From contig OX465107.1 of the NCBI GenBank assembly GCA_949987565.1, positions 997,001 through 1,061,000 on the forward strand: DNA of 64,000 nt. The letters run 5' to 3'. Position numbers and translations under genes: made by a program. The notes under the pieces are model-generated. The model did no database searches. It saw nothing but the letters and a program-made list of their open reading frames with translations, and was not told the DNA's origin. Origin of the DNA: Luidia sarsii. Lineage: Eukaryota; Echinodermata; Asteroidea; Paxillosida; Luidiidae. This document shows, piece after piece, positions 32,201-41,765 of the stretch (position 1 is its first letter; every line of letters begins with the position of its first letter).

Positions 32201-35109
32201 AAAATAATAAACCAAACGTCAAAACACCAAAAGAAGAAGTTAAAAATGTTTCGAACCCACAGAACAATCCTATAAGGTGTTATATAGGGTGTGCAAAATG
32301 TGGTGATTTCGGCTATCTATGAAAAATGACAAGCAACGGTTAGCAACCCGCTGCAAAATGCAAGCCAGTTGAAAAATCAGCGGACCGGTAAAATAAGGTG
32401 AGTCAAAATGGTCGCTTATTATAAAAAGACGTCGTCATGGACACCACTGGTTCCCGCCTGCCTACCCGCGCTGGTAACAGGACGAGTCGCTCGTGCAGCC
32501 AGAGCCAGGAGAAGAGATAGATGAACGCCGTGTTGGAGGAGAAGATAGCCGTGACGTCAGCAGCGGCTATTTTACCGAGTGCGTAGACGTACAGGTAGTT
32601 GGTGACCGCCCAACAAGCCGCAAAGGGCACCGTCAGTGTGAGGAAGGTCCGCAGACAAAGACCACGACTACCGTATACCTGTTCGGCATCTCTAGACACG
32701 ACAAAAGACACGCACATAAATGCAGTAAATCAACTCATGATGGCTTCCTTTTCTCTACTCTTCTCTTCTTCTCCTTTTCTTTTCTTTCTCTTCTTTCTCT
32801 TCGAGATCTCTCCTTCTCCGTCTTTTGCTTTGGACAAAATCATCACATAGACAAAGCACTTGGCCGTTCTTTGCGCCATTAGAGAGGTTTTGTGCGCATG
32901 ACGTTTTACTTTATAAGGCCTCTTGTCAAAAAGATCATCGGTTTGGTATCAGATGATTTGACCCGTCCGATGTCGTTTCCACCGGATAGCCATCGTGTAT
33001 TTTTCACCCCAGAGTCCAGTACAATCGGCTTTCTACCGGGGGAAAATGTATCGGTCGGATGAATTCAACCGGCACTCAACCGATGATCTTTTTGACAAGA
33101 GGCCTATGTCAGTGGCCATTCCGCCATTTGGATATCGCGCGCAGCGTACCGGGTATTGGTGGCGCTGTTCGGAATCCTAAAGGTCGCCGCACACGAGAGC
33201 TATCTGCTGAGCAAACATTCTCTCGAGGTCGTTAGCTCAGCACGTAGCTCACCGTGTGCGCTGAAGTTTTACTGAGACTTCTGCCTCAAGAGGCCGTGGG
33301 ACCGTTATCTTTCCCGGTTTATTTTTTTCACGAGAGGCGAAACAAATCAAACGGGACAGATAACGGTTTCACGGCCTCTTAATTGAGGCAGAAATCTCAG
33401 CAAACGTTCAGCGCACACCGTGAGCTACGTGCTGAGCTAACGACCTCGAGAGAATGTTTGCTCTGTAGATAGCTCTCGTGTGCGGCGGCCTTAACGCTGT
33501 GTAAAGTCTAAAAATGAAGTCTAATTCCGACACCATGCACCATCGTTTTGAGACTATAATCTTTGGATTTCCAAAGCCTTTGAAACTCACAGAAATGTCT
33601 CGTACATATTAAGCGATTGCTGCATCATTTCTGATCAACATTAACACATAATTAGGCATATGGGAAAAAAAAACTCAAGATGTTTTGATTACAAGCGCAT
33701 TAACTAACAAACAAAACCCCAACAAACAAAAACATTTATATCTAAGCTTGATATTATGATAGTATAGGCTGTTTACGAAATGAAGGCTTAGGCTCGGGCT
33801 TAGGCTTCGGCCATTTTATCTTATACTCGTTATAATGTCACAGGCATCTAAAAGTAAGCGTTTGGCCCCAGTTTCTTGGTGAATACTCTGTAGTCTGTAC
33901 CTATCAAGCCATCAAACCTGGATTCTCAGGTTTTGTCAGACGGAGACGAAGCCTAAGCCCGAGCCTATATAAGCCTTTATGTCGTAAACAGCCTAAAAAT
34001 ATACCTGAACAAATTCTTGAATCCTTGGACGCCGCGACTTCGAGGCATAAAGACGAGAGCACCCAGGATATAGACAGGATAGCACACCAGCATCCACGAC
34101 GTGGAGAACCACACGTTAACAGAAGCAGACGAGAATTCATCCGAGTACGTGCTCTGACTGAACTGCGTCGACCCGACCCACGACACAGCGATGCCGATCA
34201 CGATCGCAATACCGAATGTGGTCTTTCGGGCTTGGTCGGCAAAACTCGGTACACTTCGGGCGTCACCGGCAGCCTCTTCCTCGTCCGCCTCGGCCTTCGT
34301 GCCGGCTTCCGGTGTGGCTGCGTCCAGCAGATGGACCTTGCTGCTTTGTTTCTCCCGGTCGTTCATAGCGTCGCTTGTGCCGTTAACTGTGTGCAGCAGA
34401 CATCGAAGAATAATTTCGAATTTTGCAAAGTTGCAGATTGTTTATTTTGTCATTTCAGCTGATGATACTTCATGTCAACATGGCGGCCATGTGAATGTAC
34501 GGATAGATCATTGTGCTGTAAGAAGGCTACGGCAAATTCTCTCAACCTCTTACCCCAGTATCTCTTTGAAGTTTCTCCTGTATCAACACTGACTTATGTA
34601 CCACGTGTTTAACATTCACACAGAAAAGCAGTTTCAAAAACGATGTTAGTATTCAAAGTCATCGAGAACGCGAGTACGTGTAAACTACATGTCACCCATT
34701 CACAGGTGAAACTGAAAGTAACGAGCCGATATACTATGGCGCGCCGTATGTAACCACATAAGAGTACCCCCAGTGATCGCCTAAAAATTACTGTGTAAAG
34801 TGACTTTACAAGTATACAAGAATCGAAATCATTTGGACATGAGGTGTGCATACATATATACACACATTTTATAAACCTATTCCACTACGGTAAAGCTCCA
34901 TGGGTAAAGGGACGTAATTGTGGGGTACCTTTCGTAGAAAACGACGTTTCGACGGCCACAGTTCCATTCCCGTCAGCTTTGGTCACTGAATCATGTGCAA
35001 CCATGGTCCCGGTCACTGCAGTGGCTGTTTCCAGTTTTCGGATTCCAAAGTCAACTTTCCCCAGACCTCTGGAAATGAAAGTCAGTAACGATATAACACA
35101 GTCACGCAT
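29232..35109 (-). CDS. Solute carrier family 35 member F3/F4-like transporter, 7 coding exons
   Basis: Coding exons on the minus strand: 34929-35109, 34005-34386, 32466-32691, 31628-31753, 30698-30887, 30065-30154, 29232-29509. Borders are GT-AG, phases agree, and the total is 1473 nt (490 aa). Residues 1-114 are a hydrophilic N-terminus. The membrane core then begins KTTFGIAIVIGIAVSWVGST and contains FSTSWMLVCYPVYILGALVF, LTNYLYVYALGKIAA-type (here VTNYLYVYALGKIAA), DVTAIFSSNTAFIYLFSWLW, VLISYADGFEGPTALGVS, VLFKRFIGNATSGQVSLFL, LIFYYTDVETWSFDKMPWDY, AFNFLINFGIAVTFPLFIAL and VVDLLFRGTVFSNYKIGGS. These are hallmarks of the SLC35F3/F4 branch of the drug/metabolite transporter superfamily (about ten helices). 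Human SLC35F3 is reported to transport thiamine; the substrate here is unknown. A ~60-aa acidic, Cys/Arg-containing C-tail follows. The first exon (60 aa) is the least certain: its donor AAAG|GTACCC is weak but keeps phase. Confidence 0.9.
29600..29755. repeat. Inverted pair of the dispersed TCCTGCTAGGA-type repeat, intronic
   Basis: Minus core TTTGAGGAAGGTCCTGCTAG, GATCGAAACATC (29665-29697), then plus core TTTGAGTAAGGTCCTGCTAT, AGGATCGAAACGCCAGGCCC (29698-29740). The two cores abut and together form a near-perfect ~45-bp-arm hairpin, lying in the transporter intron between exons 29232-29509 and 30065-30154. Confidence 0.8.
29775..29920 (-). repeat. tRNA-derived SINE copy, intronic
   Basis: Minus strand: GGGTTCGAATCCCGCCCGAG, CTGCCTGATTTTC, then CAGGCACCGGGCAAAGCAC, TGCAGGGCAAAACCTA. 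The head is truncated upstream of the anticodon arm. Confidence 0.65.
31355..31600. mobile_element. MITE-like element, GGCTTAGG family, copy 1 (intronic)
   Basis: Ends AAGGCCCTTTTCCAAAATCC and GCTCAGGCTCCGGCTTTGTC (31359-31405) pair with GAAGCCGGGGCCTGAATCTA and AGCCGGGTTTTGGAAAAAAA, GGGCC at 31547-31593. Shares the alternating CTTAGGCTC/CGGCTT terminal motif with 33765-33996 and 39075-39325. Lies in the transporter intron between the exons at 31628 and 30887. Confidence 0.7.
31815..31955 (-). repeat. tRNA(GCA-like)-derived SINE copy, decayed
   Basis: Minus strand: GCTGGATAGCTGAGATAGT, GGTACATTAATCCAGAGGTC. A box and B box both mutated. Same flanks as the other copies, and followed by a dispersed TCCTGCTAGGA-type copy at 31995-32085, the same pairing as at 27.3-27.6 kb. 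Confidence 0.65.
31995..32125 (+). repeat. Dispersed TCCTGCTAGGA-type repeat, diverged
   Basis: TTTGACAAAGGTCCGTCTAG, GATCGGCATGTCAGGCCCTC, GTACTTTTGGTCATTTACGT, CAGTAAATAGTTTGCAACAT. The GAAAC motif has become GGCATG. Intronic in the transporter gene. Confidence 0.7.
32912..33107. mobile_element. MITE-like element with ~30-bp terminal inverted repeats (intronic)
   Basis: Left end AAGGCCTCTTGTCAAAAAGA, TCATCGGTT at 32913-32941; right end AACCGATGATCTTTTTGACA, AGAGGCCT at 33077-33105. The interior of ~135 bp is non-coding, with a secondary inverted motif (GTCCGATG ... CGGTCGGA). No target duplication that I can assign. Confidence 0.75.
33181..33491. mobile_element. 311-bp near-perfect palindromic MITE with TAA target duplication (intronic)
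   Basis: Ends AGGTCGCCGCACACGAGAGC (33181) and GCTCTCGTGTGCGGCGGCCT (ending 33491). The inverted arms extend about 140 bp each with few mismatches, around a ~25-bp centre near 33330. The element is flanked on both sides by TAA (33178-33180 and 33492-33494). A 3-bp TAA/TTA duplication with a G/C-rich terminus is typical of PIF/Harbinger-type MITEs, so I tentatively place it there. It is in the transporter intron between exons 34005-34386 and 32466-32691. Confidence 0.8.
33765..33996. mobile_element. MITE-like element, GGCTTAGG family, copy 2 (intronic)
   Basis: Left TAGGCTGTTTACGAAATGAA, GGCTTAGGCTCGGGCTTAGG, CTTCG; right CGAAGCCTAAGCCCGAGCCT, ATATAAGCCTTTATGTCGTA, AACAGCCTA. Terminal inverted repeats of about 45 bp with one small length difference. 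Its right end lies within 10 bp of the donor of the 34005-34386 transporter exon. Confidence 0.75.
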
Positions 35110-35597
35110 TGCTATGCGCGTGTGTTCTGATAGTGCCACAACTTAAAAGTTGGCTTGTGGATAAGTATAGACTAGAGTTATTTATGTCATTCCCATTTCC
35201 TCAAATTTATCGTATCGGGTAATCATCTTGATTGGACTACCCTCACGTTTTCGTCCTGTCCTGTCCTGTCCTGTCGTTGCCAGCCCTGTCTCATGCATGT
35301 TATTTCGTGTTAAACCTTAAGTTATTAACTCAAATATTATGTACTTACTTCCCAACAATATTCACAGGTAATTTATATAATTTTCAACAATGTATAAGTA
35401 CACAATCCAAGGGGGTCTCCGCCTTACAAGCTCTGCTTCTTGGAGACCTCCTCCACTTACTGCAAACCCATTATAAAATTCTAATATTCTAGTATTGTAC
35501 TTTATTTACCGTGTAAGTGGAAATAAAATGAACTGAACTGAACTGAACTGATATAACACAGTCACGGTATGCGCGTGTGTTCTGATAGTGCCACTTC
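35090..35597 (+). mobile_element. LINE 3' fragment flanked by a ~48-bp direct repeat
   Basis: The LINE tail at about 35226-35546 (CGCCTTACAAGCTCTGCTTC, GGAGACCTCCTCCAC, GAAATAAAATGAACTGAAC, TGAAC repeats) is enclosed by two copies of GATATAACACAGTCACG, GCGCGTGTGTTCTGATAGTG, CCAC at 35090-35138 and 35550-35597. The copies differ by a 3-4-bp indel. A duplication this long is unusual for a simple LINE insertion but suits a target-site duplication or a local rearrangement. The left copy overlaps the proposed start codon of the transporter gene (35107-35109). Confidence 0.6.
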
Positions 35598-36255
35598 TTA
35601 GGTGGCATTCCTTACGAAACGTCTAAAACTGTTCGTCGGGGAGACACAAACTGTCCAATTTGACAACCCTTGCGCAATATTCCTCACCGTCCACGGTGTA
35701 GCCGACCGGTAGTGTAAAAATTTTTTTTTTTTGTGCGCGATATTTGAGGTCGCACAGGGCTTATAAAAAGCGCCCAACAAGGGCATGGGTACTATGAAGC
35801 ACGCATGCACGACCGAGTGTCGTGACTTATCCAAGGAAGGGCTTTGCCCTCAACACATCGCCTGCGTGTGTACTCAACGCGATAATGCATTTTTATATTC
35901 TGATAATGGTTACCTAAGTAATGCTACTATACGTCCAGTGCAAACACTGCTATACGTCTATAGTGCAAACACGCGCTGATAGTGGCCCCCAAAGTAGACG
36001 TAATAAAATAACTCTACCTTGCCGTGGGTATGTAAATCGTCAATGGACAAAAAATTGCCCCCAATTTGGGTTGCAAGAAATACCCGAGTGATTTTTAATT
36101 GAACTCATGGGCATTATTTTAAGGGAACTTATCGAAACTGTCTGTTTTATATTTACGTCGCTTGCCTAAAACAATTGCTGGTTTTATTAGGAGAAACAAA
36201 TTAAACATAATAACGATTTCAAAGAAATTGGAGGAAAAATGGCAAAGAAAACTTT

Positions 36256-36328
36256 GACTGGACCGGGGTTCGAACCCGAGACCTCTGGTTTTGCGTACCA
36301 GCGCTCTTACCATCTGAGCTATCCAGCC
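36256..36328 (-). tRNA. tRNA-like sequence with intact cloverleaf (anticodon loop ACGCAAA); probably SINE-derived
   Basis: On the minus strand a full 73-nt cloverleaf folds. Acceptor stem GGCTGGA/TCCAGTC (one G-T). D-stem GCTC/GAGC. Anticodon stem CTGGT/ACCAG with loop ACGCAAA. T-stem TCGGG/CCCGG with loop TTCGAAC. Read conventionally the anticodon is GCA (Cys), but position 33 is C instead of the near-universal U. At least three related copies with the same flanks (AAGGGCT before, AAAGTTTTCTTTGCCATTTT after) lie at 18.3, 27.3 and 31.8 kb. This is therefore more likely the best-preserved member of a tRNA-derived repeat family than a working tRNA gene. Confidence 0.5.
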
Positions 36329-36686
36329 CTTAGATGATGATCTCCCAAATTGTCAACTATAGTTGTCACCAGTTCACCCATTAGTCTTAAGACGAGCGAA
36401 TGGATGTATTAAAAGAAGGTAAAGTAAAGGCGTCCCTTTAACACCGAATACCCTCGATGTTGAATTCAGTGTGGAAACTATGCCGATACTCCATGGAGTA
36501 AATTTAACACCAAGGGTATCTTACAATTGTCGCTTGTTTCTTATGCCGAACCATTCTGTTTGGCCGGTAATGCATAGTGTAATATTAACACCTTGGCACC
36601 ACGAGTACCAAAATGCCCTAATTATTACATAATGCTATTCGCCCGATGGAATAATATCCGTATTCATGTAATAAATACACACTTAC

Positions 36687-36990
36687 CTTAGCAATGGTAA
36701 GGATGTTCAAGGAAGAACAGTCAACGGCGAGTCACCACTGAGCCTCCATACTGTCCCGCAATAACCGGCCTTTGTGACCAAAACGTTGCTGTGCAGATAA
36801 CAACTGTCATGCACTCCCCTCTCCACAACTTTGCAGCGCCGCGGGACGGTGGAACGATCACTTCGGCCCCCTTGAGCAAATCTGGGCCACGCGCTAACGC
36901 GGCGCGAACGGGTGAACGGTATTGGATTGTCTTTTGATCGACAAGATAGAGCAATGACTCAGCTATTGTCCCCAATACTATCTTGATCTA
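36687..36990 (-). promoter_or_regulatory. Candidate 5' UTR exon of the transporter gene or of another minus-strand transcript
   Basis: On the minus strand GCTAAG|GTAAGTG at 36687 is a near-perfect donor. It follows a comparatively GC/CpG-rich block (36720-36920, with GCGCCGCGGGACGGTGG-like sequence on the plus strand). There is an open frame of 84 codons across the block, but it stops just before the donor, so it does not continue into an exon. It could be an upstream non-coding exon of the SLC35F-like gene, about 1.6 kb before its first coding exon. Confidence 0.3.
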
Positions 36991-37249
36991 TACGCGCATG
37001 GGTGAAAAGGTTCTTAAATGAATCCATGAAAGACAAAGGTGGTGACGGGCAATGAATTCATGTACATTACTTAAAGGTTCATTGATTATTGCTTGTACAT
37101 TTTACACGTATAATTGCTTTTCAACATTTCTATTACCATCTTGTATGAATTTCATTTCGTTTTTTATCAATAAAAACCGCATTTCAAGTGTATGATCAAG
37201 TGATACAAACATTACTGACTAAATGGCACAAAAAGTTCCGATTCTCACA

Positions 37250-38160
37250 GAAACTCTACTGCAAGGATCGAAAAGGTCCTGCTAGGATAAAAAAAAAGGT
37301 CCTGCTAGGAAAGGATTGAAAAGATCCTGCTAGGAAAGGATTGAAAAGGTCCTGCTAGGAAAGGATTGAAAAGGTCCTGCTAGGAAAGGATTGAAAAGGT
37401 CCTGCTAGGAAAGGATTGAAAAGGTCCTGCTATGATATAAAAGGCCCTGCTAGGATATAAAAGGTCCTGCTAGGATATAAAAGGTCCTGCTAGGATCGAA
37501 AAGGCCCTGCTAGGATATAAAAGGTCCTGCTAGGATCGAAAAGGTCCTGCTAGGATAGAAAAGGTCCTGCTAGGAAAGGATCGAAAAGGCCCTGCTAGGA
37601 TAGAAAAGGTCCTGCTAGGATATAAAAGGCCCTGCTAGGATATAAAAGGTCCTGCTAGGATCGAAAAGGTCCTGCTATGATATAAAAGGCCCTGCTAGGA
37701 TATAAAAGGTCCTGCTAGGATAGAAAAGGTCCTGCTAGGATATAAAAGGTCCTGCTAGGATATAAAAGGTCCTGCTAGGATCGAAAAGGTCCTGCTAGGA
37801 TCGAAAAGGTCCTGCTATGATATAAAAGGTCCTGCTAGGATATAAAAGGTCCTGCTAGGATCGAAAAGGCCCTGCTAGGATATAAAAGGTCCTGCTAGGA
37901 TCGAAAAGGTCCTGCTAGGATCGAAAAGGTCCTGCTAGGAAAGGATTGAAAAGGTTCTGCTAGGATAGAAAAGGTTCTGCTAGGATATAATAGGTCCTGC
38001 TAAGATATAAAAGGTCCTGCTAGGAAAGGATTGAAAAGGCCCTGCTAGGATAGAAAAGGTCCTGCTAGGAAAGGATTGAAAAGGTTCTGCTAGGATAGAA
38101 AAGGTTCTGCTAGGATATAATAGGTCCTGCTAAGATATAAAAGGTCCTGCTAGGAATTTA
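37250..38160 (+). repeat. ~20-bp tandem array built from the TCCTGCTAGGA hairpin core
   Basis: About 45 copies of AAAAGGTCCTGCTAGGATA, with variants ending ATCG, ATAG, ATATA or AAAGGATTG, so unit lengths are about 19-24 bp. Each unit contains the TCCT-GCT-AGGA hairpin of the dispersed repeat. Higher-order pattern: runs of AAGGATTG units at the start and end, ATATA/ATCG alternation in the middle. The array ends at 38157 with TCCTGCTAGGAATTTAC. A lone further copy is at 38586-38610. Confidence 0.95.
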
Positions 38161-38999
38161 CTTTGCCTGCGTTACGGTTGTATAGCAGGCAAAAGTTGTC
38201 TGGTCGTTTAATGAATGCCTTCCAAGGAAAGGGCAGATTCAAGGAATGGGCGTTCGTTGCAAATTTGCATATTAATGGAGCGTTGTGGGTTGAATTGGGC
38301 ATGGCGTTTAAAAGGCAGGGGCCTCTATTCTAGCTTGCGACCTCAGTCCAGTCAAGACCAAAACAATGGAGCTCCAATTATCAGACCTCGTCGACCAAAA
38401 ATCTAAGACAAGCTGGGATGCTTTCAGCAGCAGTTGAAGGAAAGAAGGCTGCGGTCTAAGAAGCACCGAAGAAGCTGGAGTAAAAAATAGCGGAGGGCCT
38501 GGAAAAATGTGAATGTTTCCTGTGTATTAACGACGTGTGCACAAGAGGGCATAGGAAGAAATGATTTATAAGAGTAGACATAATAGGTCCTGCTAGGATT
38601 GAAAAGTCCAACCCTCCAAATAGTGACAACTATGGCTGTCCTTTAATGAGTGCGAGCCAAGTGCTTGAATAAAGTTGAGGGACCGGGCGTTTATGGCACC
38701 GTACAAAGTCCACTACCAGTGAACGTACAGTGACTGGCCGGATTCTTGTATTCATTCGGATCGTTCGATTGGGGAGTGATGAAAGAGCACAGAGAAAGGT
38801 AAACAATGGGACGATCGCCTCATCACATGGTTTACGTGAATGTATGCTCTATTCTTTTTTCTGCGGGGCGTTGAGGCAGCCTCACAGAGTAAATACGTTG
38901 GATGTACAGCAGCGGTAGCCTCGAGACGAGACTACTCGAACCACACGATGTTCTTCATTCTGGGAAAAGTACAAGGTTCTGGCTACTTAACATTTAAGT

Positions 39000-39062
39000 T
39001 AATTTTAGAATTTAGTGGGCCTGACGTTTCGATCCTAGCAGGACCCTTTTCAAAGGCAGATT
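39000..39062 (-). repeat. Dispersed TCCTGCTAGGA-type repeat
   Basis: Minus strand: CTGCCTTTGAAAAGGGTCCT, GCTAGGATCGAAACGTCAGG, CCCACTAAATT. Intact hairpin and GAAAC. Confidence 0.8.
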
Positions 39063-39074
39063 TAAGTTAATTAA

Positions 39075-39325
39075 CAATTAACCCGGCTTAGGCTTCGGCT
39101 CCGGCTTCGTCTCCGTTATCCAAAAGCTGAAAAAACAGGCTGGAGTTCTACGTTGAAGATAAAGATTAGGAAATGTTTTTAACGCAGTAGGCCTATAACA
39201 TTAAAACAAGAAGCGAGGGGCCTCCCAGTGTCATCTTGTACTTTGAAATGGATGAAACAAATGAATGAAATAATAATTTATACAAAGGCGGAGCCTGAGC
39301 CTAAGCCGGGTTTCGGAAAAGAGCC
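39075..39325. mobile_element. MITE-like element, GGCTTAGG family, copy 3
   Basis: Left CCCGGCTTAGGCTTCGGCTC, CGGCTTCGTCTCC; right GGCGGAGCCTGAGCCTAAGC, CGGG, TTTCGGAAAAGAGCC. Left interior TTATCCAAAAGCTGAAAAAA is close to copy 1's CAGCTTTTGGATAA, confirming a shared family. Confidence 0.7.
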
Positions 39326-40540
39326 AATGTTTATACATGTGTTTTCAGCTTCTTCTTCTTTTTTTTCTAATTTTTTTTTTGTGTGTGATTTTTATTAACG
39401 ATTCTCTATTTCTCAATGTTTTTACACCCTTTTTTATGAGTATTTGTTTTTGAGATCAATTTTTTTATATTTGTACATTTTCAGCCACCAGTAGCTCCAT
39501 GTTTCAATGTGTAAATGAGTTTTCATTTCTCCGTCTTGGTGTTGATCACATTCTTAATAATTTCTTAATAATAATTATAATGTTTTTGAAATGTAAATGT
39601 ATATATATGTTTTTAATGAAGCAAATATAAGCAATTATGTGTAATGCCAATACATTTCAGCCGTTTGGCTGCGAGGAGGCATAATGAAATAAATAAACCA
39701 TAATAATAATAATAATAATAAAAAACATGCTTGTTGAACACATCGTTCTTAGAACATTTCAGAAAAATACATTTTCACAGTAACTATGGAGTCAGTTGCC
39801 CCTAAAATGGGTAAATTTATATGAAATTCTTGGGAATATTTATCGAAAAAATCATTTCGGGCATTTTAGGAATTGGAGAAAGCGGTTCCGATTTTAGTCA
39901 CGTGACATCGTTGCTGATTTCCTCATAAGACCGTCAGCATTCCTCCGATATCTTTTTACCCAGTAAATCGTTTTTGATTACTTTTTTAATCAATTGGATG
40001 CATTAATTCTATGCACGGAAAAGGGTGCGCACGATTTTCACGGTGCTCCACACAAGCGCCCTCACGCGTTCACTGAAGTCAAAGGGCGTAAAAATAGACT
40101 GAATACCGGTCCTGCCACAATTTCTGCCACAGTATTTTTTCGAAAGTTGTAAATATTTTTTTTAGGCCGATCTAAAAATAGGAAGAACAGCTGATAGCAG
40201 GCGCACTGAAGGTGCTACACTTAATAAGACAGCTCACGCATTTCCTGCCAGGTCGAAGAGGAAATAAGCTTCTTCGTCAAATGACGACACTTTCTTTTTA
40301 GAAACAGCTATCGTGAAAATTTGCAAGACATGAAAACAAGTGGCTCAAGGACGGCGGAAACCAGGCGCGCATACCAACGCGTCCGATTCAATGACCCGCT
40401 ATCCGTTATCGCGATCCGGGGACCTTATCGTTTCCTGTTTCCATGGCGACGGGGGACGTGGGGTCGACCTGCCCACGCAACGAGGGATGAGGGGGCACAA
40501 AATAATGTCCCGACCCCTCTCCCTTTCTCGCAAAACACCA
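39326..40540. other. Intergenic; LINE-like 3' tail at 39655-39722
   Basis: CAGCCGTTTGGCTGCGAGGA, GGCATAATGAAATAAATAAA, CC then (ATAATA)n at 39660-39722 resembles the 3' end of a non-LTR retrotransposon with an AAT-type tail. The remainder shows no gene. Confidence 0.5.
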
Positions 40541-40544
40541 GCCT

Positions 40545-40935
40545 TGATCAAGGCGTTGGCCCACGATATAGAAATTATATTCCGGTCTCAGGAAATTGCA
40601 CAGTATGTTGCTTTGCGCAATACCGTTGCGAGTGAAATGCAGCCCTCATTCTTCGCTCATAGCTTGCGCACGCCATTCCCCCGCCCGTAGCTTGCATGCG
40701 TATGCGTACTCGGTGAGTGTGAGCCTTTTCCTGGTCCGAAGTCTCGTCGCTCGAGGGCTGCCCGGACGGCTGCGTACGCACTCGTACACAACGTACGAAC
40801 ACAGACTGTTGTGTGTGGGATGGCAGCGGTGCGGCCTGCGAGCCGCGTATCCGGCGTGGTAGTGCCGTGGTTTGCGTGCGTATGGTCCGTATCTCTGCCC
40901 GGAGCCGAACCGGAGAGACCGCCCATGGGACAAGG
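40545..40935 (+). repeat. GC-rich dispersed repeat, plus copy
   Basis: TTGATCAAGGCGTTGGCCCA, CGATATAGAAATTATATTCC, GCAATACCGTTGCGAGTGAA, ATGCAGCC, then GCCCGGACGGCTGCGTACGC, ACTCGTACACAACGTACGAA, CACAGACTGTTGTGTGTGGG, ATGGCAGCG. The copy at 60125-60780 follows the same order. Here only one or two 13-bp units lie between GTACGCACTCGTACACAA and CAGACTG, which shows the pre-expansion state. ORFs on both strands here are by-products. Confidence 0.8.
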
Positions 40936-40942
40936 CTAGCAA

Positions 40943-40980
40943 AATGCTTGAAAAGGTCCTGCTAGGATCGAAACGTTAAA
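40943..40980 (+). repeat. Dispersed TCCTGCTAGGA-type repeat, core only
   Basis: GCTTGAAAAGGTCCTGCTAG, GATCGAAACGTTAAACGC. Abuts the right end of the GC-rich repeat at 40545-40935. Confidence 0.7.
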
Positions 40981-41239
40981 CGCTGCATGCTGCTAATCTT
41001 TTGACAGAGGAAATTGTGGTTGATTTTGAGCATGGAGGAAGGAAGGAAGTTGCATGTTTTAATCATTGGAAAGATTGTTGACAATAATATGAGTTACCAG
41101 TTGAAATCTTGACCACCATTAGTTCCAAATGTGGGTTAGGTCATTGCTCAACACTCTGACAGTGCAGTGGATGTAGCACTTACATATAGGCCCTACACGA
41201 CCCATTCTCTTCAAGAGGAAGTTTTCCATAATCATGCAT

Positions 41240-41550
41240 ATACGGAACCTTTACATAGCGATATCAGATTTGACCTCAGACCTCCGTTCCCCGTTGAGAT
41301 GACACTCTGAAAAAAAAAGACAGCCGTGATAAGACGACACGAGGTCGTTGCCTGGTGGAGTGAACTTCCGAGCCCCTCTCGCCTTACCTGAGAGCAGCAC
41401 GCGCTGATCACATGGGGCAGAAATCTGGCACCTCGGTAGCGGCGTAATTTGACGACCCAAGTATGTAGGCCATGGCAGGCCATATCCAGTCCCATGATAA
41501 CCATCTGATGACTGACCTCGGTGCTCGGGTTTATTTGGAGAAAAGAAGGC
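41240..41550 (-). other. Candidate two-exon piece of a minus-strand transcript, unidentified
   Basis: Minus strand: acceptor TTTTTACTTTCAG then exon 41388-41550 (163 nt), donor CTCAG|GTAAGG; acceptor CTTTTTTTTCAG at about 41311, then a terminal piece. Two frames are open. One reads INPSTEVSHQMVIMGLDMAC, HGLHTWVVKLRRYRGARFL, PHVISACCSQ, then SVISTGNGGLRSNLISLCK, GSVYA and stop. The other reads PNKPEHRGQSSDGYHGTG, YGLPWPTYLG and stops at SDIAM. The splice signals are better than chance, but neither peptide is recognised. It may be an alternative 5' region or a non-coding transcript. Confidence 0.35.
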
Positions 41551-41689
41551 CTGAAAGTAAAAACAAATCATGTTATGAATTATTTGTTCTGATAAGTTTT
41601 CCTTTAATTTGTTTGATGTTATGAATGTGTTAAAATGGGGGTTGGGGGATAGTACATGTTGACAGACATTAGCCGAGTTGTGAGTGCTG

Positions 41690-41765
41690 AGTGCTTATTA
41701 CGTCGACCAGGGCAAACCCTCGTTGAATTTCATTCTCCTCGACGCAAACATCATTTTAGACAACA
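41690..41765 (+). repeat. SINE tail fragment
   Basis: GAGTGCTGAGTGCTTATTAC, GTCGACCAGGGCAAACCCTC matches the tail of the tRNA-derived SINE (inverse complement of CACTGAATGTTCAGTGC-type sequence). The head is missing. Confidence 0.4.

Noticed and set aside
37250..38160. CRISPR-like array
   Set aside because: Units are contiguous 19-24-bp tandem repeats without unique spacers, in a eukaryotic genome.
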